DNA from: Peromyscus leucopus
Taxonomy: Eukaryota; Chordata; Mammalia; Rodentia; Cricetidae
DNA: 64,000 nt
Direction: 5' to 3'
NCBI RefSeq assembly: GCF_004664715.2
Contig: NC_051068.1
Coordinates: forward strand, 16,557,798-16,621,797
The position numbers and the translations under genes were made by a program. Positions 11,095-22,429 of this stretch are shown piece by piece; the stretch's first letter is position 1, and every line of letters starts with the position of its first letter. The notes beneath the pieces are model-generated. The model ran no database searches. It was not told the DNA's origin and worked only from the letters and a program-made list of their open reading frames with translations.

Positions 11095-11620
11095 ATAGGG
11101 TGTGATGAGACACCATGATCAAAGCAACTTAAGGAAAGGGTTTATCCTGCTCACACTTCCACATCCCTGTTCATCACTGAAGGAAGTCAGGGTAGGAACT
11201 TGGAGCAGGAGCTGATGCAGAGGCCATGGAGGACAGCTGCTTACTGGCTTGCTCTTCATGCTCAGCCTGCTTTCTTATAGAACCCAGGACCACCAGCCCA
11301 GGGACGGTACCACCCATGATGGGATGGGCTCTCCCCCATCTATCACTAATTAAGAAAATGCCCTGGGGTTGGGGATTTAGCTCAGTGGTAGAGTGCTTGC
11401 CTAGCAAGCACAAGGCCCTGGGTTCGGTCCTCAGCTCTGGACAAAAAAAAAAAGGAAAAGAAAGAAAGAAAGGAAGAAAGAAAGGAAGAAAGAAAGAAAA
11501 GAAAATGCCCTACAGGCTAGATTACAACCCCATCTTATAGAGGCATTTTCTCAATTGAGGTTCCCTCCTCTCAGATGACTTTAGCTTGTGTCAAGTTAAC
11601 ACAAAACTATCCAGCACACA
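11095..11620 (-). mobile_element. ORR1 MaLR LTR, interrupted by an ID SINE
   Basis: In minus orientation it reads tgtgctggatagttttgtg... through ...ccatggcctctgcatcagctcctg... to ...ggtcatggtgtctcatca, the ORR1 LTR of the ERVL-MaLR group. An ID SINE (11365-11440 plus tail) splits it. It lies in Anxa5 intron 2, in the gene's sense. Confidence 0.85.
11365..11498 (+). mobile_element. ID SINE with (GAAA)n tail
   Basis: A nearly perfect ID element (ggggttggggatttagctca through gttcggtcctcagctct) with internal tRNA-type A and B boxes, followed by an A-rich then GAAA/GGAA tail. It is flanked by the 13-bp duplication AAGAAAATGCCCT (11352-11364 and 11499-11511), so it is a clean, young insertion. Confidence 0.93.
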
Positions 11621-12984
11621 GAAGAAAGGAGGTGGGGGGCAGACCAAAGAGCTGCCCAGAGGAAGGGGACAGGAGGTGTGGCAGGTATATCCCTGTGGTA
11701 GACAAAGTATGCTGCAAGACAGTGAGGTGGACTGTCTCAGGAAAACCACCTCTCACAAACAACAGTTTGTAAAGTACACTTTGAAAAGAAGAAATGTTGA
11801 TCTGCTTTGTAAGTTATGAATAAACTGCAAGGAAACAGAGTTAAAAATGGGCAAGGTCGAAAAAAGAGATAGAAGTCACTTGTCACAAAAAATATATCTG
11901 ACCCTAAGGACTGAAGGAAACTTCTTGAGAGGTGTAAGGAAGAAAACCATCCTTAAAGATTTCAGCTATTAGCTAGAAGAAATCACTTCCTGCCACATAT
12001 TCGAGAGCTTTCTAGAAACTGTGATGCAGTTTTGCTGTATTCCATCCAGGGCTAGCAAGGCCACATGGCTAACCCTAGGAGACCAGATGTGAGTCACACA
12101 AATGAGTAATGAGGACAGAGCCCTGGCTAGGGCTCTGCCTGCCCCTTGCTACCCACACAAACTGCAATGTGATTCTGAGTGACTCATCCAGGAGGCCCCC
12201 ATTTCCTGAAATCCCTCCAGTCAAGCAGGATAAGTTTCGTCCGTGGGTTCTGGTGCCTCATCAGCCTCAACTGATCCTCGCTTCTCTTTCCTCTCACCAC
12301 CAATTCCCCTCAAAAGGAACTACTCGAGCTGCTTGGACAACACCTGTTCAAAACAGAGAATTCACTTTTTAACTCTTTAAAAATGTCCACTCTTAAGCTC
12401 GATAATTTTGTTGCTTGGAAAGGTGGGGAGACAGGAAGACAGAGAGTTCTGCGCCCCCTTCCAGTGAAGCAGGAAGATCCGATTGGGTGAACAAACTAAA
12501 GGTCCACTAATATTCCTGTAATACTGCAACTAACTGATGAGGGAAAAAAAAAAAAAAACCTTAATCACTGAATAACTGGATGATCAAGAAAAGATGGAAA
12601 AGTCAGCCTGACATGATTGTGCACTGCAAAATAAAATGAAGTTAAGAAAAAAAAAAGTCATAACTTCTAATAGGACCAAGGGGTACACCACATCCAGGTC
12701 AGACACAATCCCAGCCCGTGCTCTGGCCCTGTCAGAAGAGGCATGCTAGCTTCAAGCCCCTGCATCACAGCTGGCTTCCCGCTCTCAAGACTCCCTCTCC
12801 CTTTCTCCCTCCTTCCTCCTTTGTTTCATTGCAGTTGGTCCAACTATCCAACGACTTTTGACCTCCTTCCTAAGGTCAGGAACAAAAGTATCACTGTAAA
12901 ACACGTTATTTAAGTTATTTGCACAATGGTAGAAAGTTCCAATGACAAAATAAGGGTTTGTAAACATGACTTAAAAGTCTGTTA

Positions 12985-13202
12985 GTTGGGCTTTGTGGGA
13001 CATGCCTATAATCCCAGCTGCTCAGAAGTCTGAGACAGGAAGGGCAAGAGTCCAAGGCAACAGAATGATTTCAAGGCTAGCCCAGGCAACTTAGTGAGAG
13101 CATGTCTCAAAATAAAAACCAAAAACAGGGCTGGGGACACAGCTCAATTGTAAAGCATTTGCCTAGTATATACGAGGACCTGAGTTCTGTCCCCAATATC
13201 AG
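12985..13202 (+). mobile_element. B4 SINE (B1 plus ID parts)
   Basis: A B1-like left half (gggacatgcctataatcccagctgctcag) is joined to an ID-like right half (gctggggacacagctcaattg...gttctgtccccaatatcag). Confidence 0.8.
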
Positions 13203-13721
13203 TTTAAAAAAAGAAAATCTTTGGTATGTATTTCCTTGATGTTATGTGCTTTGTTTTTAAATTTTCCTGCCAGTGAAGAATGTCTTCCACGGACAAATAT
13301 CAGTAAAATGAAAGGAATGCTCTTAGAATCTGCCCACAGTAAGGATGGCTCCTCCTCTGTTGTTGTGTGCAAGAGCTTCCGCTCCCATGAGCCCTTGAGG
13401 TGGGGGAGAGTCTGCTGCTTCACCTAACTGTTCAGTAGGGCATTCTATGAACAACACTTGAAAGCAAGCAATAACCAACCAATTCATGTGCAAGGCAATC
13501 AGAAAACAATCTGCTTTATAGAAGAGTCAACAGCATGAAGCTTTATTTCCTCTTGTACTGAAGAAGTACAAATCTAGTGAGTATGACTTAAACTATGCAA
13601 GGGTAGAAAAGAGTCCAGTGCTGTTTTGGTTACAGGCAGAGACAAACAATATCAAAATCAACACAAGTGAGAGGACTTAGAGAGAGTAAGTCCTCTCACT
13701 TGCTCTGTAGAAGGAAATGCA

Positions 13722-14127
13722 GCCTAAACAGTTCTTTAAAAATTATGTATATGAGTGTTTTGCCTGCGTATATGTATGTGCACCACATGAGTGCCTAGTG
13801 CCTACAGATACCAGGACAGGGCATCAGATCCCTGTGAACTGGAGCTACCTACAGATGGTTATAAGCAGTGTGGGTACTTTACTGGAAAGCAAACCCGGAT
13901 CCTCTGCAAAAGCAAGTACCCTTAACCACTGAGCCAACGCTCCAGCCCCTAATAAAGTGTTATTTGTTTGTTTGTTTTTTTAACTTATGTGTATGCCTGT
14001 AGACTTGTGTGAGCTTATATGCACCAGAGGAGTATGGGTGCCCAGAGACCAGAATTAGACATTTGATCCCCTTGAACTAGAGTTCAAGTAGTTGTGAGCT
14101 GCCTGATGTGGATGCTGGGAACCTAAA
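13722..14127 (-). mobile_element. Two consecutive B2/B3 SINEs
   Basis: 13722-13952 reads as a reverse B2/B3 (gcatcagatccctgtgaactgg...ttaaccactgagccaacgctccagcccc), and 13972-14127 is a second, shorter B3-like copy. An ATA run of an adjacent B1-like remnant occurs at 14405-14425. Confidence 0.8.
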
Positions 14128-16149
14128 AAATATTTAGGAACTCAAATTCAACAAATCCACTCCTCTCTTCTCTGTCTACACCCAAGCTCAGCAAGCCAGC
14201 CATCCTGATCTGCACCTAACTCTTCATCAAACATCACCTCATTCACTTATCAAAGTCGTCCCCTTCTCCCATTGGTCACTCCTATCCAGTCTCAGCTGTG
14301 CCCTGCATGATGACTAATGGCTGTATTCGTAGGACTCTGGAGGCTGATGCAGGAGGATTGTTGTAAAGTCATGTAAAGCCTGTGCCTGAGTCAGACCCTG
14401 TCTTTAAATAATAATAATAATAAGAATGAAGTCCTAGCCACTGCCTAGTTTACTTCCTTGGTGGTAGTAGAGCAGTCCCCAGGATTATCAGAACAGGTTC
14501 CTAAGTGATCCAGTTTCCCAAGCAACTCCAACACAGCAACCCGTCTACTACAACCCCCAGAAATGCAGTCACCATGCTAGCACCAGGACACTCTTCCTTA
14601 AACACAAATCTGGTCCAGGGATACTCACCTTTAACAACCCTTTGAAGGGTTCTCCATAAACTAGAAAGCAATTTCTACTACTTGGGTCTGGCTCTGCCTA
14701 GCCACCAGGGATCCCCAAACAGGGAACCACTGGCCTCCCTTACCACAGTCACTCTGGCAGTGCTACCTGAAGCTACAGCCTGCTCAAGTCTTAGCCATGC
14801 CCTAAGCATTTGCATTTGTTCCTGCTGTGGCTACAAAGGATGCCTCCCCTCCGTTATCCCACACAAATCATGCCAGCAAAGCAACCTCAAATAAGAGTAA
14901 TACATATTTCCAAAACATATCACAAGTACTAGATAATGCATGGAGAGGGTTTGGCAACGCATCTATACTAGCAACAAATGTTAGTCATAGTTCCCATTTT
15001 ACTTTCTATGTCTTACAAGACCCAGGACAGAGTGGGAAAACAAATATCCAAACATTCAGGATGCACACACAAATGGAAAATAAAAATAACAGAAACAGGA
15101 ATCCAAGGAAATGGAGCTAACTACAGTATATATTCCTTCCAAAGAATTAATGGCTTATATGTTTACATACTGTGTAAATCACTAGATAAAAAGGATGGAT
15201 CCAAAATATATTTAAATCAAAGATCTTAGGAGCACTAAATTCTAATTCGATTAGTGCTTTTGTACAAATTTAGAATAGTAAACAGTTACACAATCAAAGT
15301 GTCTTTCAGAAATGGATCTATGATGTAGAAATACATTTATTCTATTTTGTACTCTGAAGTCATTATAGGAAGAAAATCACAGACCGCACATCGCTAAGCA
15401 CTGGAGCAGGTCTTCCAAGGAGCTGGGAAAAGCAGTAAGGAGATCAGGGCTTGATGGTGCCAATGAGGTGAGCAGTAGCTTGCAAAGCAGCCAACTGGCT
15501 TTCCCAGAATCCAAATCTCAGAGTCAGAGGGATCAGGAACTGCACCAGACTGAGCCAGGGCAGCAGAGGCCATGGGTAACAGGGAGCCTTGATCCAAGGT
15601 CCTGAGACGAGCTATAGAAAAAACTGATCTGGGTCTGAGTCAATGTCCAGAGACTCCTCTGTAATGAACTCATGGAAAATTTCATTGTTTACCCTGATCC
15701 TGCCAGCTCTGCAAAGGGTCTTTGTAAATTATTATTATGAGCCCACAATTCTAAACTAACCCCCAAATTTTCAAACCAATCTTTACACAGTTTAAATATA
15801 TACCACAGAGGTAACTGATACTCTTGAAGTTTCTGCTGAAGATTTATGCAGCCCAGTTTTGTCTTTATGACATTCCTGCTGTTGTGAATACATTAACTCT
15901 TTAAGAACAGCATAAGTAATAAAACTAAGTTCAGACTGCTCAAAATTAAATTCTTAAAATTTGATTATGTGAAAATTACATTCTTAAACTGAATTAAATT
16001 TATGAAATGTTTCATTTGTGTATGAAATACAGACAATTCCTTTTCCAAGCCAAAGAAAACGAGCCCATGAACTTTTAAGTATTTAAAGTAAATTGGAATA
16101 CCTATTAATTTGGCTCTAGCTAGACAATGAAATGAAAAACTCGCTGTGC

Positions 16150-17386
16150 TGTTACATGGAACTGTGAGGAACCCTTTCCTCCCCACATTGTTTTTGGTCA
16201 TGGTGTTTCATCACAGCAACAGTAACCCTTACTAAGACAAGCTGGTACCAGGATCGCTGTGACAGACCTGATGTTGTTTTTGGGAGAACTGTGGAAGGAC
16301 TTTGGAACTTTGGACTAGAGAAGCCACTGAGTGTTCAAAGCTTGGTGAGCTTTCTGTAGGAGCTTGGAAGATAAGAATGTTGAGAGTAATGCAGATGATG
16401 GAGGCCTCACTTGTGACATTTCAGAGGGAAGTAAAGACTGTACTGGGTAGAAAGTAGAGTCTGTGGTGTCTGGTCAGCTGGAGCTGAAGAACTGGCTGTG
16501 ACTAGCAAGAGACCAGAACCACTGAAGAAAAGCCTTGCTTTGTAGGGGCAATGGATGCTGGTCAGCTGGACATGAAGAATTAGCTGTGATTAAGAAGAGA
16601 CCAGCGTCATTGAGGTGAAATGTTCTAGAAGTGTTTCTGAAGGGTCAACATACTGAAGCTCTGGTCCAGAGGTGGCCAAGGTTATATCTTACACTGGCAG
16701 CCAAACTTGGTAATATAAGAGTTATCCAAGTGGTACCGGTTTTGAAGGCATGAGGAAGTTATGGAGGGCAGCTGAGGCTTGGTACTTTGTGGCATGGCTG
16801 GAGTGCTGTAGAGAGCCCAGGAGAGGCTATTGGTGAAAGTGCAGTCCAGCTGTAGCAAGGGACTCCCTCATTTCTGGAGATGTCAGTACCATAGGACAAC
16901 AGCAGCAGAAGTGGAGCGGAGCCAGCCAGAGCCTAGAAGATAAGCTGTGTGTGCTGGAGAAGCGACCTTTGGAGGAGCCCAGATGATCTTGAGTGGATCC
17001 CAGACACTGGACATTGAGTTATTTACACTTCTGAAGCTTGGTTTTACTTTGTTCAAATTGTCTGTGCCCTGGTTCTTCCTTCTTTAAGTGAGGCAGTATT
17101 TAACTTATTTTTTATTTTTAGATAATCCCATGGTTCAGAGACTTTTAACTTTTAAAGAGATTTTGCAGTTTTACAGACTTTGGCTTTTAAAAGAGACTAA
17201 GTTGAATTTTGTTGTTGTTGTTGTCGTTGTTTGGGGGGGGTTTTGAGGGAGGGGTTTCTAGACAGGTTTTATCTGTGTAACTGTGGCTATCCTGGAACTC
17301 ACTCTGTAGACCATTGGCCTCAAACTCAGAGATCCACCTGGCTCTGCTGGATTAGAGGTGTGTGCCACCACCACCCAGCAAGACTT

Positions 17387-17439
<53 letters not shown>

Positions 17440-18188
17440 GAGACAGGGTTTCTCTGTGTAGCTTTGGAGCCTTTCCTGGAACTCACTCTGTAGCCCAGGC
17501 TGGCCTCGAACTCACAGAGATCCACCTGCCTCCGCCTCCCGAGTGCTGGGATTAAGGGCGTGTGCTACCACCGCCTGGCAAGACTGAGTATTTTTAAAGA
17601 GAACGAATTTGTTTGAATTTTTATCAACTGTGAAATAAAAGATTTTTTAAATTTGGAATGTTTATATTGTAATGTTGATATTTATGTGTGATCTTGCGGA
17701 TGAACAAGAAAAGAAAGATTGTGGCTTAACAGTGATGTGTTTGTGTGTCGAGTTGACAAGGGGTCAGTTGTGCTGGCTAGTTTTGTGTCAACTTGACACA
17801 AACTAGGGTCATTGCAGAGGAGGAAACCGCAACTGAGAAAAACCCTCCAAAAGATCAGGTTGTAGGAAAACCTTCAGTGTGTTTTCTTAATTAGTGATTG
17901 ATGTGGAAGAGCCCAGCCCATTGTGAGTGGTTCCATCCCTGGGCTAATGGTCTGGGGTTCTATAAAAACTTCAGGCTGAGCAAGCCATGAAGAGCAAGCC
18001 AGTAAGCAGCGTCCTCCATGGCCTCTGCATCATTTCCTGCCTCCAGGTCCCTGCCCTGCATGAGTTCCTGCTCTGACTGCTTTTAATGATAAGCTGTTAT
18101 ATGGAACTGTAAGTAAAATAAACTCTTTCCTCCCATGTTGCTTTTGGTCATGGTGTTTCATCACATCAATAATAACCCTACTAAGACA
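16150..18188 (+). mobile_element. ORR1 MaLR retrotransposon: 5' LTR end, internal region, full 3' LTR
   Basis: The last ~90 bp of an ORR1 LTR (ending actaagaca at 16239) is followed by about 1.5 kb of non-coding interior (16240-17768) and a full 420-bp ORR1 LTR (17769-18188) with AATAAA near 18118 and the ending actaagaca. This is the normal layout of non-autonomous ERVL-MaLR elements. Two minus-strand B1 copies and a GT run are nested at 17210-17580. It lies antisense in Anxa5 intron 2. Confidence 0.8.
17210..17580 (-). mobile_element. Two B1 SINEs flanking a (GT)n run, nested in the ORR1 element
   Basis: One diverged B1 (17235-17380), a GT run of about 24 units (17390-17437) and a fresher B1 (17437-17580) with the ctttggagcctttcctggaact variant, which I associate with cricetids. 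Confidence 0.85.
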
Positions 18189-19039
18189 ACAGCATAAAAT
18201 TTAAGAAAAAGAAAATCTTTGGAACCCAATTTTTAAAATTTAACCCAATATATGGTAAGTCTAACTGAAGAAACATTACTAAGATGTAAAAAAAAAATTA
18301 CATTTATATAAGAAGTTGGATATAAAAAGAAAAAGATAAAATGATTCATACATATTCTACTTTATTTCATACATAGAAATAATTCAGGCAAATTTAACAG
18401 CTTTGTTAATTCTTAATAAATAATTTGAATTAGTTTGCATTCAAATTTACTATAGTAGAAAATGTTACTACTAATCCAAAAATCATAGTAATTTGTGACT
18501 AGCACAGCAGTATTGTTATACTAAAATAACAAGGGGCATTACAGTTTAAAATCATATACAACTGATTCAAATGAATACTTTCAAGCATACATTTAAAAAA
18601 TTAACTAGTGTCAACTAACTGTTTATATGTACATATAAGTTTATTTGTAATTTAACCTTTTCCTAGTTATCATAGAAAATACAATTAGCAACTGTGTTTT
18701 CTTTGAGGAAGACTGAGAAAGCCATCATTAAACTATTTCCTCCATCAAATAGCCAATCCACTGATGCTAAGGGACCAGGAGCAGGACCGATTTAAGAGCA
18801 GATCACATGGTGTTACTCTATGGATTCTTCCAGTTCTGAGTGTATTTGCCAAACATGATAATAGAAATTACACAGCTTTCAGTATGATCTTCTGCCTCAG
18901 TTTTATTCCCTATTCTGATATGACAATTGAGGTGAAATTTAATTGAAAAAGAAAATTACAGTAGTAAACCCACCAGGCTCCATAGGTTGTTACAAACTCA
19001 TGTCCACACAGACAGCCCTGGTTTAACTCACTGGGTCAC

Positions 19040-19200
19040 AAAACAAGAAAAAAGACATGAATGTGGGAAAAGGGCCTGTAGTGAGGAGGTGGGGTTGGGA
19101 GAGTTGGGAGGGAGTTCAAAGAGAAGAAAGAATAATCAGAATGCACCATGTACATTCATGAAATTGTCAAAGAAATTTAATTAATAAAAAATAAAATATG
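19040..19200 (+). mobile_element. Short L1-like 3' end fragment
   Basis: The G-rich block 'gaggtggggttgggagagttggg' is followed by 'gaataatcagaatgcac...catgaaattgtcaaagaaattta' and an A-rich tail, like the last ~150 bp of old rodent L1. Confidence 0.55.
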
Positions 19201-19739
19201 TAACTGAAAAATTAACAATACATATATAAGGGACAAAGAGGAATGTGGGGAGGGAAGGGGCATGGAAATGAAGGGGAGGGATGGAAGTCCAAGGTATCAC
19301 CAGAGATCAACCAATTCTTTGCACTTAATTCTTAGCAAGATGGTAATCCTCAATCTGCCTAAACACCTGGTTCTGGATTGCTCCACTTTCGTATATGGTG
19401 CATTCCCAACACAAAAGGAAACTGTCAATATAGAAGATATAAATACATATTCCAAGTTCAGAAACATTAAGAATTACTGTAGTAGGAAGCTACATTTCAA
19501 GTTTTCAATAAGCAAGAGATATTAATGTTTAAACAATAAAATTTTAATTGCTGAAGCACACTCCTTTAAGATAGAAATCTAATACCATTGCTTTCCAGAT
19601 GCCATGAAATGGAAATCTCTGGTTCCCACCCCCTTAGGTCAACAAAAGTCCTTCCATAGAAACGCCCTGAAACCTAACACGAAGCTCCAGCTTTCCTACA
19701 ATGACACGAGAACCCAAAGGATTTAGACAGCAAAGCAGT

Positions 19740-20270
19740 TAGAGCCAGGCATAGTGGTGCACACCTGGAATCCCAACACTTGGCAGGTTGAAGTGGAATG
19801 ATCAGGAGTTCAAAGTCATCCTCAGCTACATAGTAAGTTCAAGGCCACAGTGAGCTCTTTGAGGTCTATTCCCCAAAACCACTAGGGAGAAGGAGGGATA
19901 GCAGTTATACAATGTGGACATTCTGCTTGTCACCAAATGCAAATGTAAGGTAACAAACACTATTCTAATCTGAAATGTTTTAACAAAATGTTTTACTTCT
20001 CTGGTTTCCACAGATTGCAGACAAAGCTGTGAAAATGTCAACATCCTACAATGTTTCCAATACTGCCCTGGATAAAGAGTGGATGTAACAGAAAGGAATT
20101 GATGGAGAAACTTCAAGTTGACTGTGGTGGCACATATTTGTCATCTCCACACTTGGTAGTCTGAGGCAAGGGGATCTCAGAGAAAGAGGAAGGCCACCCT
20201 TAGAGTACAAGCAAACTCCAGTCCAGCCTGGGCTACATACACATGGAGACTTTGTCAAAACAAAAACACT
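19740..20270 (+). mobile_element. Two diverged B1/B4 SINEs
   Basis: 19745-19855 (gccaggcatagtggtgcacacc...) and 20116-20270 (actgtggtggcacatatttgtc...cagcctgggctacatac) are B1-derived and heavily mutated. Confidence 0.65.
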
Positions 20271-20734
20271 TGAGACATCACTGGGATATTTACAAGAACA
20301 AGCCAAATGGGCAAGGACAAAGAGAAGTGCTCTGAGAGGCTTGCTAATTACCATGTCTCTCATCACACAGCTTATGAAGACAGGAGAGACTCCGAGGAGT
20401 AGGGCTAATCCCACAAACACACACTTTATGCTGAGGAACCTAAATCCACAGTCCCCTGGAGGTAACATGAGAAAACCAAAGCGCAGAAGCAGAAGAATGG
20501 CAGGACTGTAGAAACTTAATGAAGGTTCGACATCATCTTAATCCCTCCATTTTCTCTTGAAAGGGCCAGGAAATCTTACCCAATTGTACCAAAGCAACCT
20601 GACTACTGAACTAATGGGAGAGAGTGTGTGTATGTGCTGGGGCATTGTTTGAGTAGGCTAACGATAGTCTGGACTCTGACAAGCCAATTAGATTGGCAAG
20701 ATGTGTGCAATTAGTTTAGGGGTGGAAACTTTTT

Positions 20735-20870
20735 GTTCTTTTGGTTTTTGAGACAGTCTCCTATAGCCAAGGCTCTTGATGACCAAAGATGACCTTTAAC
20801 TCCTGATCCCCTGCCTCCACCTCCCAAGTCATGGGATTCCAGGTATAACCACCCTGATCTCAGGGTGAAA
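20735..20870 (-). mobile_element. Diverged B1/B4 SINE
   Basis: 'ttttgagacagtctcctatagcc...cctccacctcccaagtcatggg' is a reverse B1-like sequence. Confidence 0.65.
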
Positions 20871-20924
20871 TATTTTAGGAATGATAACTTATTCACATGA
20901 TCAACTTTTAAAAATTACTATACA

Positions 20925-21085
20925 AACCAGATGGTGGTGGCGCAGGCCTTGACTCCCAGCAGTCAGGAGGCAGAGGCAGGTGGAGCTCTGTGAGTTCAAG
21001 GCCAACCTGGTCTACAGAGCAAGTTCTAGAACAACCAGGGCTACACAGAGAAATCTTGTCTCGAAAAACAACAAAACAAAAGACA
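20925..21085 (+). mobile_element. B1 SINE
   Basis: 'agatggtggtggcgcaggcc...ctctgtgagttcaaggcc...cagagaaatcttgtctcgaaaaacaac' is a forward B1 about 300 bp 3' of the Anxa5 CpG-island edge, in intron 2. Confidence 0.88.
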
Positions 21086-21747
21086 AATTACTGTATATTA
21101 GTTTTTCTTTGACACACCTTGACAAATATTAAAAGCTATATATATATATTTAAAAAACCCAATAGCAACAACAAAAACCTATTAGGTAGTCAACTTCTGA
21201 AAGAGTCCCAAGGTAAATTCAATTCAGAACTCGTTTCGCGAGTTCATTAATTTGGAAAACCAGCTCTTTGGTTCAGTGCCTTTAGCGGAGAGGGGTGGGG
21301 GGGAACAGTTGGTTCCTTTTAAATAAACTGCGCTGAGTGCTGGAAAAAACTCCCCAGAAGCACCATGGAAACCGCCAGCGCACACCCAGTATTCAAACAC
21401 AGGAAACTGCGGGAAAAATAAAAAATAAGGGAAGCCCAAAGGCGTTCGCCTCACATGACCAAGAGAACTGTTCCTGCTCGGGTTCTAATTTTGGCAACTC
21501 TGGATTTGGGGCGGCCCGGTTCACATGTACCGAGAGAAACACCAGCTGGTTCCGGACACTCTGGAGCGAGGGAGGACACAGGAGAGCGGACACGGAGGGG
21601 AACAGCAAGAGGTCACGGAGAGGGCACAGAACAGGACGTGAGAGGGGAAAGCAGAGACCCAGAGACTCCGAAAGCAGCGTCACCTCCCCTAGCTCTGCTG
21701 CTTTTGGAGAAGGTCCCGATTGCCCTGGTCGCAGGCGCCCGGCTTAC

Positions 21748-21784
21748 CTGGGCCATGATGCTGTCGGTCAGGAGCGAGCCGGGG
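21748..21784 (-). CDS. Anxa5: Anxa5 exon 2: end of 5' UTR and codons 1-3 (MAQ)
   Basis: A pyrimidine tract and CAG acceptor precede a 37-bp exon on the minus strand. It contains 28 bp of leader and the start codon ATG GCC CAG at 21756-21748, followed directly by the donor GTAAGCC. The start is fixed because MAQ joins in frame to VLRGTVTDF in exon 3; human annexin A5 also begins MAQVLRGT, while mouse has MATRGT. The splice phase is 0. The short intron 1 (116 bp) places this start codon inside the CpG island. Confidence 0.93.
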
Positions 21785-21900
21785 CTGCGGGGGGAGAGAG
21801 AGACGGTCACCAGAGCCCCGGTCCCCTTCCCCCAAAAAAGGGCCCCGTGCCACCCCACTCCCACCGTGGAGGAGCTGCTCCCGGAACCACCGCCACTCAC

Positions 21901-21990
21901 CGAGAAGGTAGAGCGCAGGTTTGCGGGCGAGAAGAGGACCGATGCACACGCCGAGGAACAGGGCACGACTCTCCGAGGCTCCGTGCAACG
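21901..21990 (-). other. Anxa5: Anxa5 exon 1, non-coding (transcription start uncertain)
   Basis: On the minus strand a strong donor (TCG|GTGAGTGG) ends an exon at 21901. The next acceptor, 117 bp downstream, is also strong (CTCTCTCCCCCCGCAG), so exon 1 is 5' untranslated sequence, as in human ANXA5 where the ATG is in exon 2. I cannot see where transcription begins: there is no TATA box and the surroundings are CpG rich, so the upper limit given is a guess. Confidence 0.7.
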
Positions 21991-22180
21991 GAAACGCCCT
22001 GGCCAGCCCAGCCCAGCCCGACCTTGCCCCGCCACACCACGTCACGCCCCTGCAAGGCCGCACACCCACCAAGGCCCCGCCCCCAACTACACTACACTGC
22101 AAGCTCCTCCTTGTCCCAGGCACTGGCCGCACCCCTAACTACCCACCAAACTTTCCTTGCAGGACCGCGTCCCCAGGCAA

Positions 22181-22260
22181 GGCCACGCCCCCACCGCGGC
22201 CACGTCCCTAAGTCTCAGGCCCGGCCACGCCCCCTATCAGGCCACGCCCTGCCACGTCCT
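22181..22260. promoter_or_regulatory. Cluster of GCCACGCCC / GCCACGTCC boxes upstream of Anxa5
   Basis: Five near-identical boxes follow one another: ggccacgccccc (22181), ggccacgtccc (22198), ggccacgcccc (22223), ggccacgccct (22240) and gccacgtcct (22251). Looser relatives continue toward the gene (gtcacgcccc 22041, ggccccgccccc 22073). CCACGCCC fits the KLF/Sp CACCC-box class. Binding is inferred, not shown. Confidence 0.55.
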
Positions 22261-22429
22261 AGCCTCTGTGCTCCTGCGCCTGCGTGGGGCGCGGCTGGTC
22301 CACGTCCATTCTCCCCTGTACAGTACCCGCTTCGGATCCCGCAGCCAGGGTGGGGCTGGGGAGCCGGGGACTGTCACAACACAGCCCACAGCGTCTTCCA
22401 CCGCACGCTGAGCGTCGGTCAGGCACTGA

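Larger units (their letters stand above)
9560..16149. other. Anxa5 intron 2, 3' part: no exon seen
   Basis: Between exon 3 and the ORR1 element, 9560-11090, 11630-12980 and 14430-16150 hold no recognisable gene, conserved exon or complete repeat. The remaining stretches are listed SINE and LTR copies. Confidence 0.6.
1..21990 (-). other. Anxa5: Anxa5 gene, 5' part (exons 1-6; 3' part beyond window)
   Basis: Annexin A5 is a cytosolic and extracellular protein that binds phosphatidylserine membranes in a Ca2+-dependent way, forms 2D lattices and is anticoagulant (family knowledge). Six exons lie on the minus strand: 21901 upward (non-coding), 21748-21784, 9468-9552, 7690-7784, 5169-5282 and 2845-2935. 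Introns 1-5 are 116, 12195, 1683, 2407 and 2233 bp. All placed junctions are GT/AG, the coding phases join (0, 1, 0, 0), and the conceptual product opens with MAQV and carries the annexin signatures KGLGTDE and KGAGTNE. The reading is annexin A5 rather than a paralogue because the N-terminus, the repeat I sequence and EIIASRTPEELRAIKQVYEE match that protein closely as I remember it. No exon 7 is visible between 1 and 2844, so about 190 C-terminal residues (repeats III-IV) are outside. The upper limit, the transcription start, is approximate. Confidence 0.95.

Noticed and set aside
11365..11440. tRNA gene-like A and B boxes
   Set aside because: It is an ID SINE with an A-rich tail and target-site duplication, not a tRNA gene.
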